Shown: positions 1 through 9,130, numbered from the stretch's first letter. The stretch: 64,000 nucleotides of DNA from Planctomycetota bacterium (GCA_009691855.1 SIAI01000005.1:1-64000), one strand, 5' to 3'. The notes: a model not told the origin generated them from the sequence alone. Numbers and translations: made by a program.

Positions 1-128
1 TAGCGCCAACAAGGCGCGGTGATGGATCGTCGCTGGCAAGGCGCGCCGACGACGCGTATTCGCTGCAATACTAGGGAGGAGGCGCAACGCCGCCAGCGGC
101 GATTCAGTGCGGCGGATTGTTGGCGCTA
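1..128. repeat. Inverted-repeat (MITE-like) element, possibly cut by the window edge
   Basis: TAGCGCCAACAA (1-12) is the exact reverse complement of TTGTTGGCGCTA (117-128); weaker internal pairing (GATGGATCGTCGCTGGC vs rc CACTGAATCGCCGCTGGC). Confidence 0.6.
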
Positions 129-211
129 CTTCGGGGAAGGGACACTAGCCCGTCGAAAACGAAAGCGGACCCTCGCGGGCCCGCCGAGTAGCGTCGTGAA
201 CACCAGCGCGA

Positions 212-1882
212 CTACGGCGCGCCGATCTCGATTTGCAGCGCGTTGGTCAGGCGGATGTCCTCGCCCGCGGCGTGGGTCGCGTCGCGGAAGTAGCCCTGGA
301 CGAAGAGCTTCAGGTCCACCAAGCTGGACGAGTTAGGGATGTTGAGCGGGAGGATGGAGGCATTCGTCCCGTCCCAGGGAGCCAGTGGCAGGCTTGCGAG
401 CAGGTTCGACGTCGAGATCATCAGCTCGCCGTAGGGCGTCGTGGCGCCGCAGGCGGAACCGGGTGAGGCGAAGCGTTGCTGGGTCGAGAACAGCAGCCTG
501 GGCAGCGCGCCGGCGATCTGGGCATCGTCCATGGCCAGAGTCATCTGCTTGCCGATCGTGGCTTGGCCGGAAACGAGGCTCAGGGTGCCCGGGTTCGGGT
601 TGCAGCTCAGCAGCTCGAGCACGAGTCCGAAGTCGACCATCAGCACGGCCGAACCGACCACCTGCAGATCGACGCGGGCGGCCAGGAAGCGACCGTTAGG
701 GCTGATGGCGAGGGCGTTCTCGCCCTGCTCGATTCGGGTGACCAGGTTGCCCAGGACGATCGTCCTGTTGAGCTGGATGACCGGCTCGAAGTTGCGCATG
801 AACGCGTCTTCGGACGTGCTCGCGGTCTGGGCGCGCCAGAAGATGTCGCCGTTGTTCCCGAGGAGGATGGGGGCAGCGGATCCGTTGCCCAGCGGAACCG
901 CGGAGAACGCGGGCAGGATGTCGCCTGCCTGGGCGAACTTCTGCTGCCCCGCGACGTCGTCCATGTTGCCCTTGGCGATCAGGTACGTCGGATCGTTCGT
1001 GAACCTCGGCAAGAGCGCCCCGGAGTAGACGAAGCTTCCGCGGTCGTTGAGGGCGACCTTGGGTAGGCTCAGGGTGTTCCAGTCGCGGCCGGGCACAGGA
1101 GCCGGGTCGCCTTCCTGGGCCACCTTCAGGTCCGAGTTGATCATCAGCCCCGTGACGCCCTGCCCGAAGACGACCGTGAAGTAGTCCCCGCGGTCGTTGA
1201 GCGCGAGCACGTGGTCGCTGCTGCCCAACCCATTGACCGTCGTCCCGAAGGAGGGCACGTCCATGCCTTTCGTCCACAGCACCGTCGTCTCCAGGATGTT
1301 GCCCAAGTTGTCGAGGCGGTAGCGCATGAGCACGTCCTCCTTCGTGCCCGTGACCGCCGTGTTCTGGATCTCGCCCAGCACGAGCATGTCGTTCCTGGCG
1401 TTCATCTTGATCACATCCATCTTCACCCAGGTGGAGTTCGGGCCGAGGGGCGGCGCGACGACGACCTGGTCCTTCAGCGCCACGGGCAGCAGGTTCCAGA
1501 AGGCGCCGTCGAAGGTGCTGGACCCGACCTTGACCTTGAGGATCATGCCCAGGTCGCCGCGATTGGTGAGCGCGATCGAGCCCCAGTCATCCAGCGAGGA
1601 GTTCGGCGGGGAGAACAAGAGCGCGCCCTCGCGCAGGGTCACGAAGCCGTTGCGCAGGATGCAGCCGTCGGTGTTGCTGTCCGCCAGGTTGGTGTCGGTC
1701 AGCGTGATCCACATCTTGCCGTCTGTCATCGCCACGTTCGTTAGCCCTGTCACGGCCCCGATCCCGATGATGGTGTCGCCTTCTTGAACCAGCGTTGTCG
1801 GCGTCTGGGCCGAGGCGAACGAGGGGAGGAGGCCGGTGACGGCGAGGCCGAGAATCGCTTTCGCGCGAGGCATGGGGCGCAT
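212..1882 (-). CDS. Secreted hypothetical protein
   Basis: 556-aa ORF with signal peptide MRPMPRAKAILGLAVTGLLPSFASAQ; repeated 'ALNDRGD/LGNNGDI'-type segments suggest a beta-propeller-like fold. Confidence 0.75.
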   Translation of the reverse strand: MRPMPRAKAILGLAVTGLLPSFASAQTPTTLVQEGDTIIGIGAVTGLTNVAMTDGKMWITLTDTNLADSNTDGCILRNGFVTLREGALLFSPPNSSLDDWGSIALTNRGDLGMILKVKVGSSTFDGAFWNLLPVALKDQVVVAPPLGPNSTWVKMDVIKMNARNDMLVLGEIQNTAVTGTKEDVLMRYRLDNLGNILETTVLWTKGMDVPSFGTTVNGLGSSDHVLALNDRGDYFTVVFGQGVTGLMINSDLKVAQEGDPAPVPGRDWNTLSLPKVALNDRGSFVYSGALLPRFTNDPTYLIAKGNMDDVAGQQKFAQAGDILPAFSAVPLGNGSAAPILLGNNGDIFWRAQTASTSEDAFMRNFEPVIQLNRTIVLGNLVTRIEQGENALAISPNGRFLAARVDLQVVGSAVLMVDFGLVLELLSCNPNPGTLSLVSGQATIGKQMTLAMDDAQIAGALPRLLFSTQQRFASPGSACGATTPYGELMISTSNLLASLPLAPWDGTNASILPLNIPNSSSLVDLKLFVQGYFRDATHAAGEDIRLTNALQIEIGAP

Positions 1883-2078
1883 ACTCCTGATCCGAGTGGA
1901 GGGGCTTTCCCCTACGAATACCCTATCGGGTCGGGCCGGATGCGGCCATCGATGGATGGTTTCCGGCTCGGCAGCGGGGTGAGGCTATGGTCCGCGGTGA
2001 TCACTAGTCCTCGCGCGCGGAAGGGGAACACCTCCCAGGGGACGAAGACACTCCTAGGGCGAACGATACCCCGCCTGG

Positions 2079-3521
2079 CTACCCCCGTGCGGAGGGACGA
2101 GCGCTGAGAACGCGCTCGGCGACGGCCAGGAGGAGGGCGAAGGCGAGGCCCATCGGCCAACTCAGGAAGCGGTTGGCCAGCACGGCGAGCAGCGTCAGCG
2201 CCACCGCCAGGGTAGAGAGCAGGCCGGCCCAGTCGATCTCGACCCGCAGCTCGTCCGGCGCCTTGGAGAGCGGCAGGCCGCGCACGCAGCGTGGGTAGAG
2301 CGCGCGCAGCAGCAGCAGCCCGAGCAGGGTGGCCGGAAGCCACAGGCGCGCGATCAACCCTCCCTGGCCAAGCGCCAGGCCGAGGATCAGCAGCCCGAGG
2401 TAGAGCGGCAGGAGCCAGCGCACGAACAGGGCCTTGATCGTCCCGCGAACCAGCGCCTCGCTCGTGCGCGGGGCAAGCCGCAGGATCCACGCCGCCTCGG
2501 GCGTCTCGCTCAGGGGAACATGGGTCAGGAGCAGCGGCAGGTAGATGCCGACCGTGAACAGGAGCAGCGCCAGCACGTCGCCGCGCCAGGCGTCGCCGGG
2601 GGCCTGCGCTCCGCTCGCGCCGAGCAGCAGGAAGGCGAGCGGGATGCCCAGCATCGGCAGCGTGCGCAGGGCGACCTCGCGCTCGCGGGGCAGGGCGGCG
2701 AAGACGAGCTCGAAGGCACCGCGCTCCTCTTCACGTACCCACAGGCGCCGCGCCAGACGCCGCAGGGGCTCGAGCGCGCGCTCGAACGCGCCGCGGCGGA
2801 CCCCGGGGCGCTGCTCGGAGGCGGGCACGGCGAGCAGGGCCCCCACGCTCGCCAGGCAGACGATAGCGGGTACGACGAGCGCTCCGCCGCCGCGCACCAC
2901 GGCGGTCGCGAACCAGGCCGGCGGCAGCCAGGCGATCGCGGCCGCATCCGGCGTGAGGCGCGCGAGCTCGGGCAGTCGGCCCAGCAAGGCCAGCAGCGCG
3001 ATCACGAGCCCCGCGAAGAGCGCCGTTTCGAACAACACGAACAGCGCCTGAGCGCGCGCCAGGAACAGCTGCTGGGCCCAGATCAGGAGCGCGGCGAGCC
3101 CGAGCCCCTGGGCCAGCGCGAGCGCGGGCAGCCCCAGGCGCGCGGCGAGGCCGAAGGCCTCCGGCGCCAGCAGCGCGAAGGGCGCACACCAGGCGCCGAC
3201 CAGGGCGGCGAGGAGCAGTCCGAGGTGCAGGACGCGCGCGAGGGTGCGCTCCGTCGCTCGCGCCGGCAGCGCGGCGAGCCATTCGAGGCCCGGATCCTGG
3301 CGCAGGATTGCGCCCAGGTCCGAGAGCAGCGGTGGGCCGAGCACCAGGGCTCCGGTCGCGAGCGCGAAGAACGCGTAGGGGAACGCGGGCAAGAGGTCGC
3401 GCACCAGGAGCGCCAGCCCCGCCGCCAGCGCGCTCAGGAACAAGAGCGCCGGGATCGGCCCGCCGCCGCGGCGCGCCATCGCCAGGCGCGCGCCGAATAG
3501 GATCCAGGTGCGGCGCAGCAC
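2079..3521 (-). CDS. Multi-span membrane protein, ABC-2-like permease
   Basis: 480 aa, many hydrophobic segments; motif-level similarity to the permease at 32116-33813 (e.g. TPEAAWILRLAPRTSEALVRGTIKAL vs TPEARWIFVASPLESEAELVRGATKGL). Confidence 0.65.
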   Translation of the reverse strand: MLRRTWILFGARLAMARRGGGPIPALLFLSALAAGLALLVRDLLPAFPYAFFALATGALVLGPPLLSDLGAILRQDPGLEWLAALPARATERTLARVLHLGLLLAALVGAWCAPFALLAPEAFGLAARLGLPALALAQGLGLAALLIWAQQLFLARAQALFVLFETALFAGLVIALLALLGRLPELARLTPDAAAIAWLPPAWFATAVVRGGGALVVPAIVCLASVGALLAVPASEQRPGVRRGAFERALEPLRRLARRLWVREEERGAFELVFAALPREREVALRTLPMLGIPLAFLLLGASGAQAPGDAWRGDVLALLLFTVGIYLPLLLTHVPLSETPEAAWILRLAPRTSEALVRGTIKALFVRWLLPLYLGLLILGLALGQGGLIARLWLPATLLGLLLLRALYPRCVRGLPLSKAPDELRVEIDWAGLLSTLAVALTLLAVLANRFLSWPMGLAFALLLAVAERVLSARPSARG

Positions 3522-3527
3522 GGACGG

Positions 3528-4445
3528 CTAGGAGAAGAGCTCCAGCGACAGCTTGAAGCGGTACTCGTTGGCGAGCTTGTCCTCGAGCCCGAGCATGTCG
3601 AAGACCTCGAGCATGGTCTTCTTGGCCTCGACGCGCAGCTCGCCGAAGTCGGCGCGCACGACCTCAAGAAGTTGCTCCAGTCCGCGCGCGTGGTCCATGG
3701 CGGCGATGTAGGCCTTGGCGAGTTCGATGCGCGCGCCGAGGTCGCCGGGGTTCGTGCGCACGGTCTCTTCGAGGCTGGTCAGGTCGCCCGCGCCCTCGGC
3801 GAAGTCGAGCTGCGCGCGCAGGGCCTTCACGCGCTCGGCGCTGGCCGCGTCGCCCACGAGCTTTTCGAGCACTAGCCGTGCTTCGGGCCCCTTCTTGGCC
3901 TGGATCAGGAGCCCGGCCAGGGCCAGGCGCGCGCCGCTGTGCTCCGGCGCGCCGCGCAGGACCTCGCGCAGCTGTCCGATGGCCGGCTCGAGCTCGCCGT
4001 CCTCGGCCAGGGCGAGCGCGCGCTCGACGTGCTGGTCTTCGCGCGAGGGCCCCGCGCTGCCCGGCGCGACGCGCGCCAGGAAGGCATCGAGCTCTTCCGG
4101 CGCCACCGCGCCCTGGAAGCCGTCGGCCAGCCGTCCCTCGACGATCGCCAGCACCGTCGGCACCGCCTGGACGCGGAAGGCCTGGGCCAGCTCGGGGTTC
4201 TTGTCGATGTCGATCTTGGCCAGCAGGAAGCGGCCGGCACCCTCGCGCGCACGCTTCTCGAGCTCCGGCACGAGCGTCTTGCAGGGCCCGCACCAGGTCG
4301 CCCAGAAGTCGAGCAGCACGGGCAGCTTCAGAGATCGCGCGAGGACGTCGCGCTCGAAGGTGCGCGCATCGGCCTCGACGATCCACTCGTCGCCTTTCGA
4401 AGCAGGGCCTTTCGAGACGAGGTCGGGTTCGTGGGCGGGGCTCAT
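3528..4445 (-). CDS. Thioredoxin-domain protein with C-terminal TPR-like region (YbbN/CnoX-like)
   Basis: PVLLDFWATWCGPCKTLVPELEK thioredoxin motif, VQAVPTVLAI cis-Pro loop, then a helical tandem region. Confidence 0.88.
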   Translation of the reverse strand: MSPAHEPDLVSKGPASKGDEWIVEADARTFERDVLARSLKLPVLLDFWATWCGPCKTLVPELEKRAREGAGRFLLAKIDIDKNPELAQAFRVQAVPTVLAIVEGRLADGFQGAVAPEELDAFLARVAPGSAGPSREDQHVERALALAEDGELEPAIGQLREVLRGAPEHSGARLALAGLLIQAKKGPEARLVLEKLVGDAASAERVKALRAQLDFAEGAGDLTSLEETVRTNPGDLGARIELAKAYIAAMDHARGLEQLLEVVRADFGELRVEAKKTMLEVFDMLGLEDKLANEYRFKLSLELFS

Positions 4446-4582
4446 GGGATTTTTCAGGCTGGTGACGAGCGCAGCATAGGTCCCGCAGGGCCGGAACGGG
4501 ACTCTGCGCGGAGGGTGATAGTCTGGGGGCGCCGAAGAGCTTTCCCCTCACCCAGCCTCCAACCCCCGCGTACTCTCGGCCC

Positions 4583-5866
4583 ATGCTGCAGCCTTCTCTT
4601 CTCTTTCTCGTGGGTCTTGTTTGGGCAGGGACGGGTCAGGAACCTGGGCCGGCACGGAACCCGCAGGGCAAGAGAGGGAAGCTCGAGCCACTCATCCAGC
4701 TCCCCGACGACTTCGTCCAGTACGCCCGTGTCCCGGACGGCGGCATCCGGCCGCAGCTGGCGCGTGAGAAGGAGCTGCTCGACGTCCTCTACTTCAAGGC
4801 GAAGCCGGCGGACAAGGAGGGCGAGGAGAAGGGCGAACCGCAGCAACCGAGCGAGGGTGCACCGGGAGACCTCTTCCTCACGCGCTCGACGGACGAGGCC
4901 AAGAACTTCTCGAAGGGCGTGCGCGTGAACCCGACGCCGGGCTCGATCACGCTGAAGGACGGGCCGCCCACGAGCGCGATCGACGTCGGGCCGGATGGCC
5001 GCGCGCACATCGCCTGGACCTCCGCCGGGGAGACGCCATCGCTGTTCTATGCCTGCGAGCCTACGCCGGGGGCGAGCGAGCTCCAGGTCGTGGAGCTGGG
5101 CTCGATGCCCGGCCAGAGCGCCGTCACCGCACTCACTGTCGAGGCTTCCGGCCAGATCCTCCTGTTCTCCATCGCCACCGGGCCGGCCGCAGACGACGGT
5201 GGCGAGTCCTGGAAGGCCGTATATGTGCGCCGGTCCGTCGACGGGAAGACCTTCTCGGCGCCCGTCGTGATCGACCGTGACAAGTTCGACGTCTCGGACC
5301 AGAGCGGCCTGTCCGCGCACGTGGATGAGATCAGCGGCGCGATCTATGTGCTCTACCGCAACCGCTTCAAGGCCCAGCCCGACAAGGCGAGCACGAACCG
5401 CGAGGTCTGCTTGCTGTGCTCCGAGGACCAAGGCCAGAGTTTCAAGAGCTCGCGCGTGGAAAACTCCAAGCTACAGGGCGATCCGCGCTCGAGCGGGGAC
5501 CTCTTCCAGGACCCCGACACGACCCTCTTGACCTGGGACACCCGCGGACGCGTCTCCTGGTGCAAGATCCGCCGGAACCTGAACAAGGTCGACTCGCTCC
5601 TGGACATCAAGGACGAGGAGCACGCCTTCTGGCGCTCCCACCCGGCGGGCGCGACCAGCGCGATCGAGGTCATCGTGGCGTGGCTCGAACAACCCGCGAA
5701 GGAGGGCAAGCTCACCGACAAGGACGCCCCGGCCACGATCGGCTGGCAGGTCTCGTACCGCGACGGACGCGCTCCCGCCGGCCGAGGGCAGGCCCCCGAG
5801 GCCGCTGGGAAGAGCCGGCCCGCGGTGTTCGCGCGCCAGGAGCGGGGCTTCACGATCCTCTACTGA
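4583..5866 (+). CDS. Secreted hypothetical protein, sialidase/BNR-like
   Basis: 427 aa; N-terminal signal MLQPSLLFLVGLVWAGTGQ; SxDxGxxF-like segments (SEDQGQSF, SVDGKTF). Confidence 0.65.
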   Translation: MLQPSLLFLVGLVWAGTGQEPGPARNPQGKRGKLEPLIQLPDDFVQYARVPDGGIRPQLAREKELLDVLYFKAKPADKEGEEKGEPQQPSEGAPGDLFLTRSTDEAKNFSKGVRVNPTPGSITLKDGPPTSAIDVGPDGRAHIAWTSAGETPSLFYACEPTPGASELQVVELGSMPGQSAVTALTVEASGQILLFSIATGPAADDGGESWKAVYVRRSVDGKTFSAPVVIDRDKFDVSDQSGLSAHVDEISGAIYVLYRNRFKAQPDKASTNREVCLLCSEDQGQSFKSSRVENSKLQGDPRSSGDLFQDPDTTLLTWDTRGRVSWCKIRRNLNKVDSLLDIKDEEHAFWRSHPAGATSAIEVIVAWLEQPAKEGKLTDKDAPATIGWQVSYRDGRAPAGRGQAPEAAGKSRPAVFARQERGFTILY

Positions 5867-6189
5867 GCCGCTTACCCGCCGCAGGCGTGCCTGGTCAGGA
5901 AAGAACAGGCTGCCCAGGTCCGCTGAGCTTCTATTCGTCGGCCGCCTGCACGACGAGCAAGACTCCTGGAGTGGCGGAAAGCGCAGCGCGGAGACGCAGA
6001 GAGCGCGGAGACTCGCGGAGCAGGATTGAGCATGGGCCTCCGCGGTGCAGCCTGCTGGAATCCGACGCTCCGCAGGTCCTCCGCCCCGCTCCCCGTTCTT
6101 CCTCCGTGGCGCTCCGCGCTGTGCGCGTCTCCGCGCTGCGTTTGGGCTGCTGGCGTCGCACGCGCTGAACGACTTGTTCTTTGGAAGGC
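5863..6189. repeat. Dispersed repeat, copy 1 (with a nested palindromic insert)
   Basis: 5863-5910 matches rc of 56773-56820 at 46/48; 6165-6189 matches rc of 56712-56736 at 24/25; interior has an inverted pair CGCAGCGCGGAGACGC (5982-5997) / GCGTCTCCGCGCTGCG (6125-6140). Confidence 0.8.
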
Positions 6190-6211
6190 CTTCTGCCGAG
6201 GCCGAAGTAGA

Positions 6212-6844
6212 GTGCGCCCCGTGCAGGTCGAGATCGCCGGCCCGGTCGGGAAGCTGATCGGGGAGCTCGAGGAACCCCAGGACGCGCCGCGAGGCACCGC
6301 GATCGTCTGCCACCCGCACCCGTTGCACGGCGGCACGCTGCGCAACACGATCGTCGTGCGGGTGGCGCGGGCCCTGCGCGAACTCGGCTTCGTGACCTTG
6401 CGCTTCAACTTCCGCGGGGTCGAGGGCTCCGAGGGCGAGCACGACGGAGTGCAGGAGGTCGAAGACGCGGCGGCCGCGACGGCGCTGCTGACTCGGCGTC
6501 ATCCGGAGCTGCCGCTGTGGGTGGCGGGCTATTCCTTCGGCTCGCGCGTCGTGTCCGAGCTCGCCCTGCGCGACCAGACGATCGAGCGCGTGCTCCTGAT
6601 CGCCTTCCCCTGCGCCCTGTACGACCCCGGGTTCCTGGCGCGATTGCGGCAGCCCGGGCTGATCCTCTTGGCGGGCGCGGACGGCTTCGGAACCGCGGCC
6701 GACCTAGGTCGGGGGTTGCCCGTCCTGCCGGCACGCCTCGAGCTGGTGGAGATCCCCGCGGCCGATCACTTCTTCCGCGGCAAGACGCCCCTCGTGGAGC
6801 AGGCGGTGCACCGCTACGCTGCCCAGGCCCTCGAGGCCCGATGA
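6212..6844 (+). CDS. Alpha/beta hydrolase (dienelactone-hydrolase-like)
   Basis: CHPHPLHGGTLRN..., FNFRGVEGSEGEHDG, GYSFGS nucleophile elbow, AADHFF; likely GTG start at 6212 or 6221, downstream of the repeat. Confidence 0.85.
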   Translation: MRPVQVEIAGPVGKLIGELEEPQDAPRGTAIVCHPHPLHGGTLRNTIVVRVARALRELGFVTLRFNFRGVEGSEGEHDGVQEVEDAAAATALLTRRHPELPLWVAGYSFGSRVVSELALRDQTIERVLLIAFPCALYDPGFLARLRQPGLILLAGADGFGTAADLGRGLPVLPARLELVEIPAADHFFRGKTPLVEQAVHRYAAQALEAR

Positions 6845-7272
6845 AGAAGAAGCCCAAGACCCCGCTGCATCCCGCCGAGCCGGAACACGCCTTTCCTCGC
6901 CGCCAGATCCCCTCGATCCGGCGCGTGATGATGCCGCGCGACACGAACGCCTTCGGGACGATCTTCGGCGGGGTGATCCTGTCCGAGATCGACTTGGCCG
7001 CGGCGGTGGAAGCCCATCGCCATCACCCCGGACGGCTGGTCACCGTGGCGCTCGACGGCGTGATCTTCCGTGCGCCCGTGCAGGTCGGCGACTGCGTCTC
7101 GTTCTTCACGGAGACCGTGCGCATCGGGCACACCTCGATCCGGGTGAAGATCCGCGTCTGGGCCGAGCGCCGCTTCTCCTCCGGCGCCGAGGTCTTCGTG
7201 ACTGAGGCCGAAGCCACCATGGTCGCCGTGGACGAGCGCGGCGAGAAGGTACCCATCGGGACGAAGCCCTGA
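6841..7272 (+). CDS. Acyl-CoA thioesterase (hotdog fold)
   Basis: MMPRDTNAFGTIFGGVILSEIDLAAA...VGDCVSFFTETVRIGHTSIRVKIRVWAER; overlaps the upstream gene by 4 nt. Confidence 0.88.
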   Translation: MKKKPKTPLHPAEPEHAFPRRQIPSIRRVMMPRDTNAFGTIFGGVILSEIDLAAAVEAHRHHPGRLVTVALDGVIFRAPVQVGDCVSFFTETVRIGHTSIRVKIRVWAERRFSSGAEVFVTEAEATMVAVDERGEKVPIGTKP

Positions 7273-7284
7273 CGGGCCTGGCGG

Positions 7285-8058
7285 TCAAGAGCCCAGGATC
7301 CGGGCGGCAACTTGACGCGGATCCTCGGAATGAGTCAACACCCGGAAGACCTCTTCGAGGGAGCTTCCTCCGCCGGCCTGAGAGCGCAGCTCCTGCATGC
7401 TTCCCAGCGCGAGCAGCCGCCCCTGGTGCAGGATCGCCATGCGATCGCAGACGCGCTCCACCACCTCCAGGAGGTGCGAGGTCACGATCACCCCGCCACC
7501 TCGATCGGCCCAGCCGCGCATCAGCGCCTGGATGACCATCGCGGTTGATGTATCGAGCCCGGTCAGCGGCTCGTCGAGCACCAGCAGCGGGGGCCGGGGC
7601 AGCAAGGCGCAGGCGATGGCGACCTTCTGGCGCATGCCGCGCGAGAAGCCGCTCACGGGATCGTCCAGGCGCCCTGCGAGCTCGAGCGCGCCCATCAGCC
7701 GCTCGCCCTCCAAAGTGATCCGCCGGTCATCGAGGCCGTGCAGGCGGCCGACGAGGTCGAGGTGCTCTCTTGGGGTCAAATTGGAGTACAAAGGAGCCCC
7801 ATCTGGTACGTAACCAAGATTCCTGCGCGCCTCGATGGGGGCCCGATGGACGTCCGCTCCGGCGATCTCCACACGGCCCGCGTCGGGTTCGAGGAGCCCG
7901 CACAGGATCCTCAGCGCGGTGGTCTTCCCGGCGCCGTTCGTGCCCAGGAGCCCGACGACTTCTCCCGCGGAGACCTGCAGCGTGAATTCGGCGAGCGCCA
8001 AACGCTCGCCGTACCGCTTGCCGACTCCAGAGAACGAGGCGAGGACCGCGCTCGTCAC
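7285..8058 (-). CDS. ABC transporter ATP-binding protein
   Basis: Walker A GTNGAGKTT, signature SGFSRGMRQKV, Walker B LLVLDEPLTGLD, H-loop VTSHLLE. Confidence 0.95.
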   Translation of the reverse strand: MTSAVLASFSGVGKRYGERLALAEFTLQVSAGEVVGLLGTNGAGKTTALRILCGLLEPDAGRVEIAGADVHRAPIEARRNLGYVPDGAPLYSNLTPREHLDLVGRLHGLDDRRITLEGERLMGALELAGRLDDPVSGFSRGMRQKVAIACALLPRPPLLVLDEPLTGLDTSTAMVIQALMRGWADRGGGVIVTSHLLEVVERVCDRMAILHQGRLLALGSMQELRSQAGGGSSLEEVFRVLTHSEDPRQVAARILGS

Positions 8059-8063
8059 TCGCG

Positions 8064-8777
8064 CTAGCCCGCCGCCAGGACCTCGACCGGGATGCCCGTC
8101 TTGGTCGTCACGAGCTCGGCGATCTGGCTCATGCGGCTCTTGGAGATCGGCATCTCCTTCTTGCCCTTGGCTTTGGCCGGGGTGCTGATGTGCACTCCGG
8201 CGGGGCGGATCTCGGTCAGCTTGGTGATCCAGGCCTTCACCTCGGTCTCGTTGCTGTTGTCCACTTCACCGCGCACGAAGCGCGTCTGGACGATCAGTCG
8301 CTCGGCGCCGAGGCGCCCGAGGCTCTCCACCACGCCCTTGAACTGCTTGGGGTTGGAGCCGGTGAGGGCTGCCCAGGTCTTCTGCGTACCGGCGTCAAGG
8401 CGCAGGATAGTCTGATCGAAGAAGGTCAGCGCGTGGCGCAGGTTGGGAGAGTCCAGCGGGGTCGCATCCGCCACCAGACACATCAGCGCCTTCGGGAAGT
8501 GCTTGTCCAGGAGCTGGCGCACGTTCTCGCAGATCTGGTGGAACTCCGGGTGCTTTGTGGGGCCTTCGTTGCCCGCTTCTACCACCAGGGCCTGGATCTT
8601 GTCGGCGGCACGAACGAGCTCGATGAGCTTGCGCGCCACGGCCGTCACCACGATCGCCTGACTCGGGAAGCGATTCGCCCGCAGGGTCCCGATCGTCGGG
8701 CGGACGATCACAGCGCGTCCGAGGCGGACGTAATCAATAGGGCCGAGGACGATCTCCTCTTGGAGACGTGAGATCAT
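8064..8777 (-). CDS. Radical-SAM-like protein lacking the CxxxCxxC motif (putative pseudoenzyme)
   Basis: Layout of the small radical-SAM family (GPIDYVRLGRAV..., NEGPTKHPEF, LRLDAGTQKTW, VQTRFVRGEVDNSNETEVKAWI, IRPAGVHI, TKTGIPVEVL), but only two Cys, neither in a cluster motif. Start at MISRLQ (8777) preferred. Confidence 0.65.
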   Translation of the reverse strand: MISRLQEEIVLGPIDYVRLGRAVIVRPTIGTLRANRFPSQAIVVTAVARKLIELVRAADKIQALVVEAGNEGPTKHPEFHQICENVRQLLDKHFPKALMCLVADATPLDSPNLRHALTFFDQTILRLDAGTQKTWAALTGSNPKQFKGVVESLGRLGAERLIVQTRFVRGEVDNSNETEVKAWITKLTEIRPAGVHISTPAKAKGKKEMPISKSRMSQIAELVTTKTGIPVEVLAAG

Positions 8778-8905
8778 TGGGAGGCGAAGGGAGCCAAAGT
8801 GAAAAGGGCGGGGAACCGCCCCAGGGGGCCTGGTCAATTGCAGCCCACAATGCCAGGCCTCCTATCCTAGCTTCAAACCCCTCCAACAACGAGCCGTTCT
8901 ACCCT

Positions 8906-9130
8906 CTACTGGCTGTTCGAGTCCGGTGGGTAGTTCCGTGCTGGGCGTAGGGCCCAGGCGAGGAGCGCGAGGGCGAGTCCCGTGCGCAGGGGGTGCTGGG
9001 CGGCGGTCCGCGCCCAGCGCAGGGGCAAGGGCTCGGCCGAGGCCGCGGGGTGGGAGTCGTTCCAGGCGAGGAGCGCTCCGACCAGCAGGGCGCAGGCGAT
9101 TCCGATGCAGGTGGTGGCGGACGGTTTCAT
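8906..9130 (-). CDS. Small hypothetical membrane protein
   Basis: 74 aa with two hydrophobic segments; sits between annotated genes. Confidence 0.4.
   Translation of the reverse strand: MKPSATTCIGIACALLVGALLAWNDSHPAASAEPLPLRWARTAAQHPLRTGLALALLAWALRPARNYPPDSNSQ

Noticed and set aside
19-336. 105-aa plus-strand ORF at the left edge
   Set aside because: Spans the inverted-repeat element and the antisense of the 212-1882 gene; Arg-rich with no family features.
2525-2947. Multiple short Ser/Arg/Ala/Cys-rich ORFs as candidate toxins or small proteins
   Set aside because: Composition matches alternate-frame translation of GC-rich genes; no start-site or family support.
6026-6211. N-terminal 62 residues of the alpha/beta hydrolase ORF
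   Set aside because: Derived from the repeat element; conserved hydrolase sequence begins at about 6221.
8900-8935. tRNA T-loop-like GTTCGAGTCC
   Set aside because: No cloverleaf, acceptor stem or anticodon arm around it; lies in the end of a small ORF.
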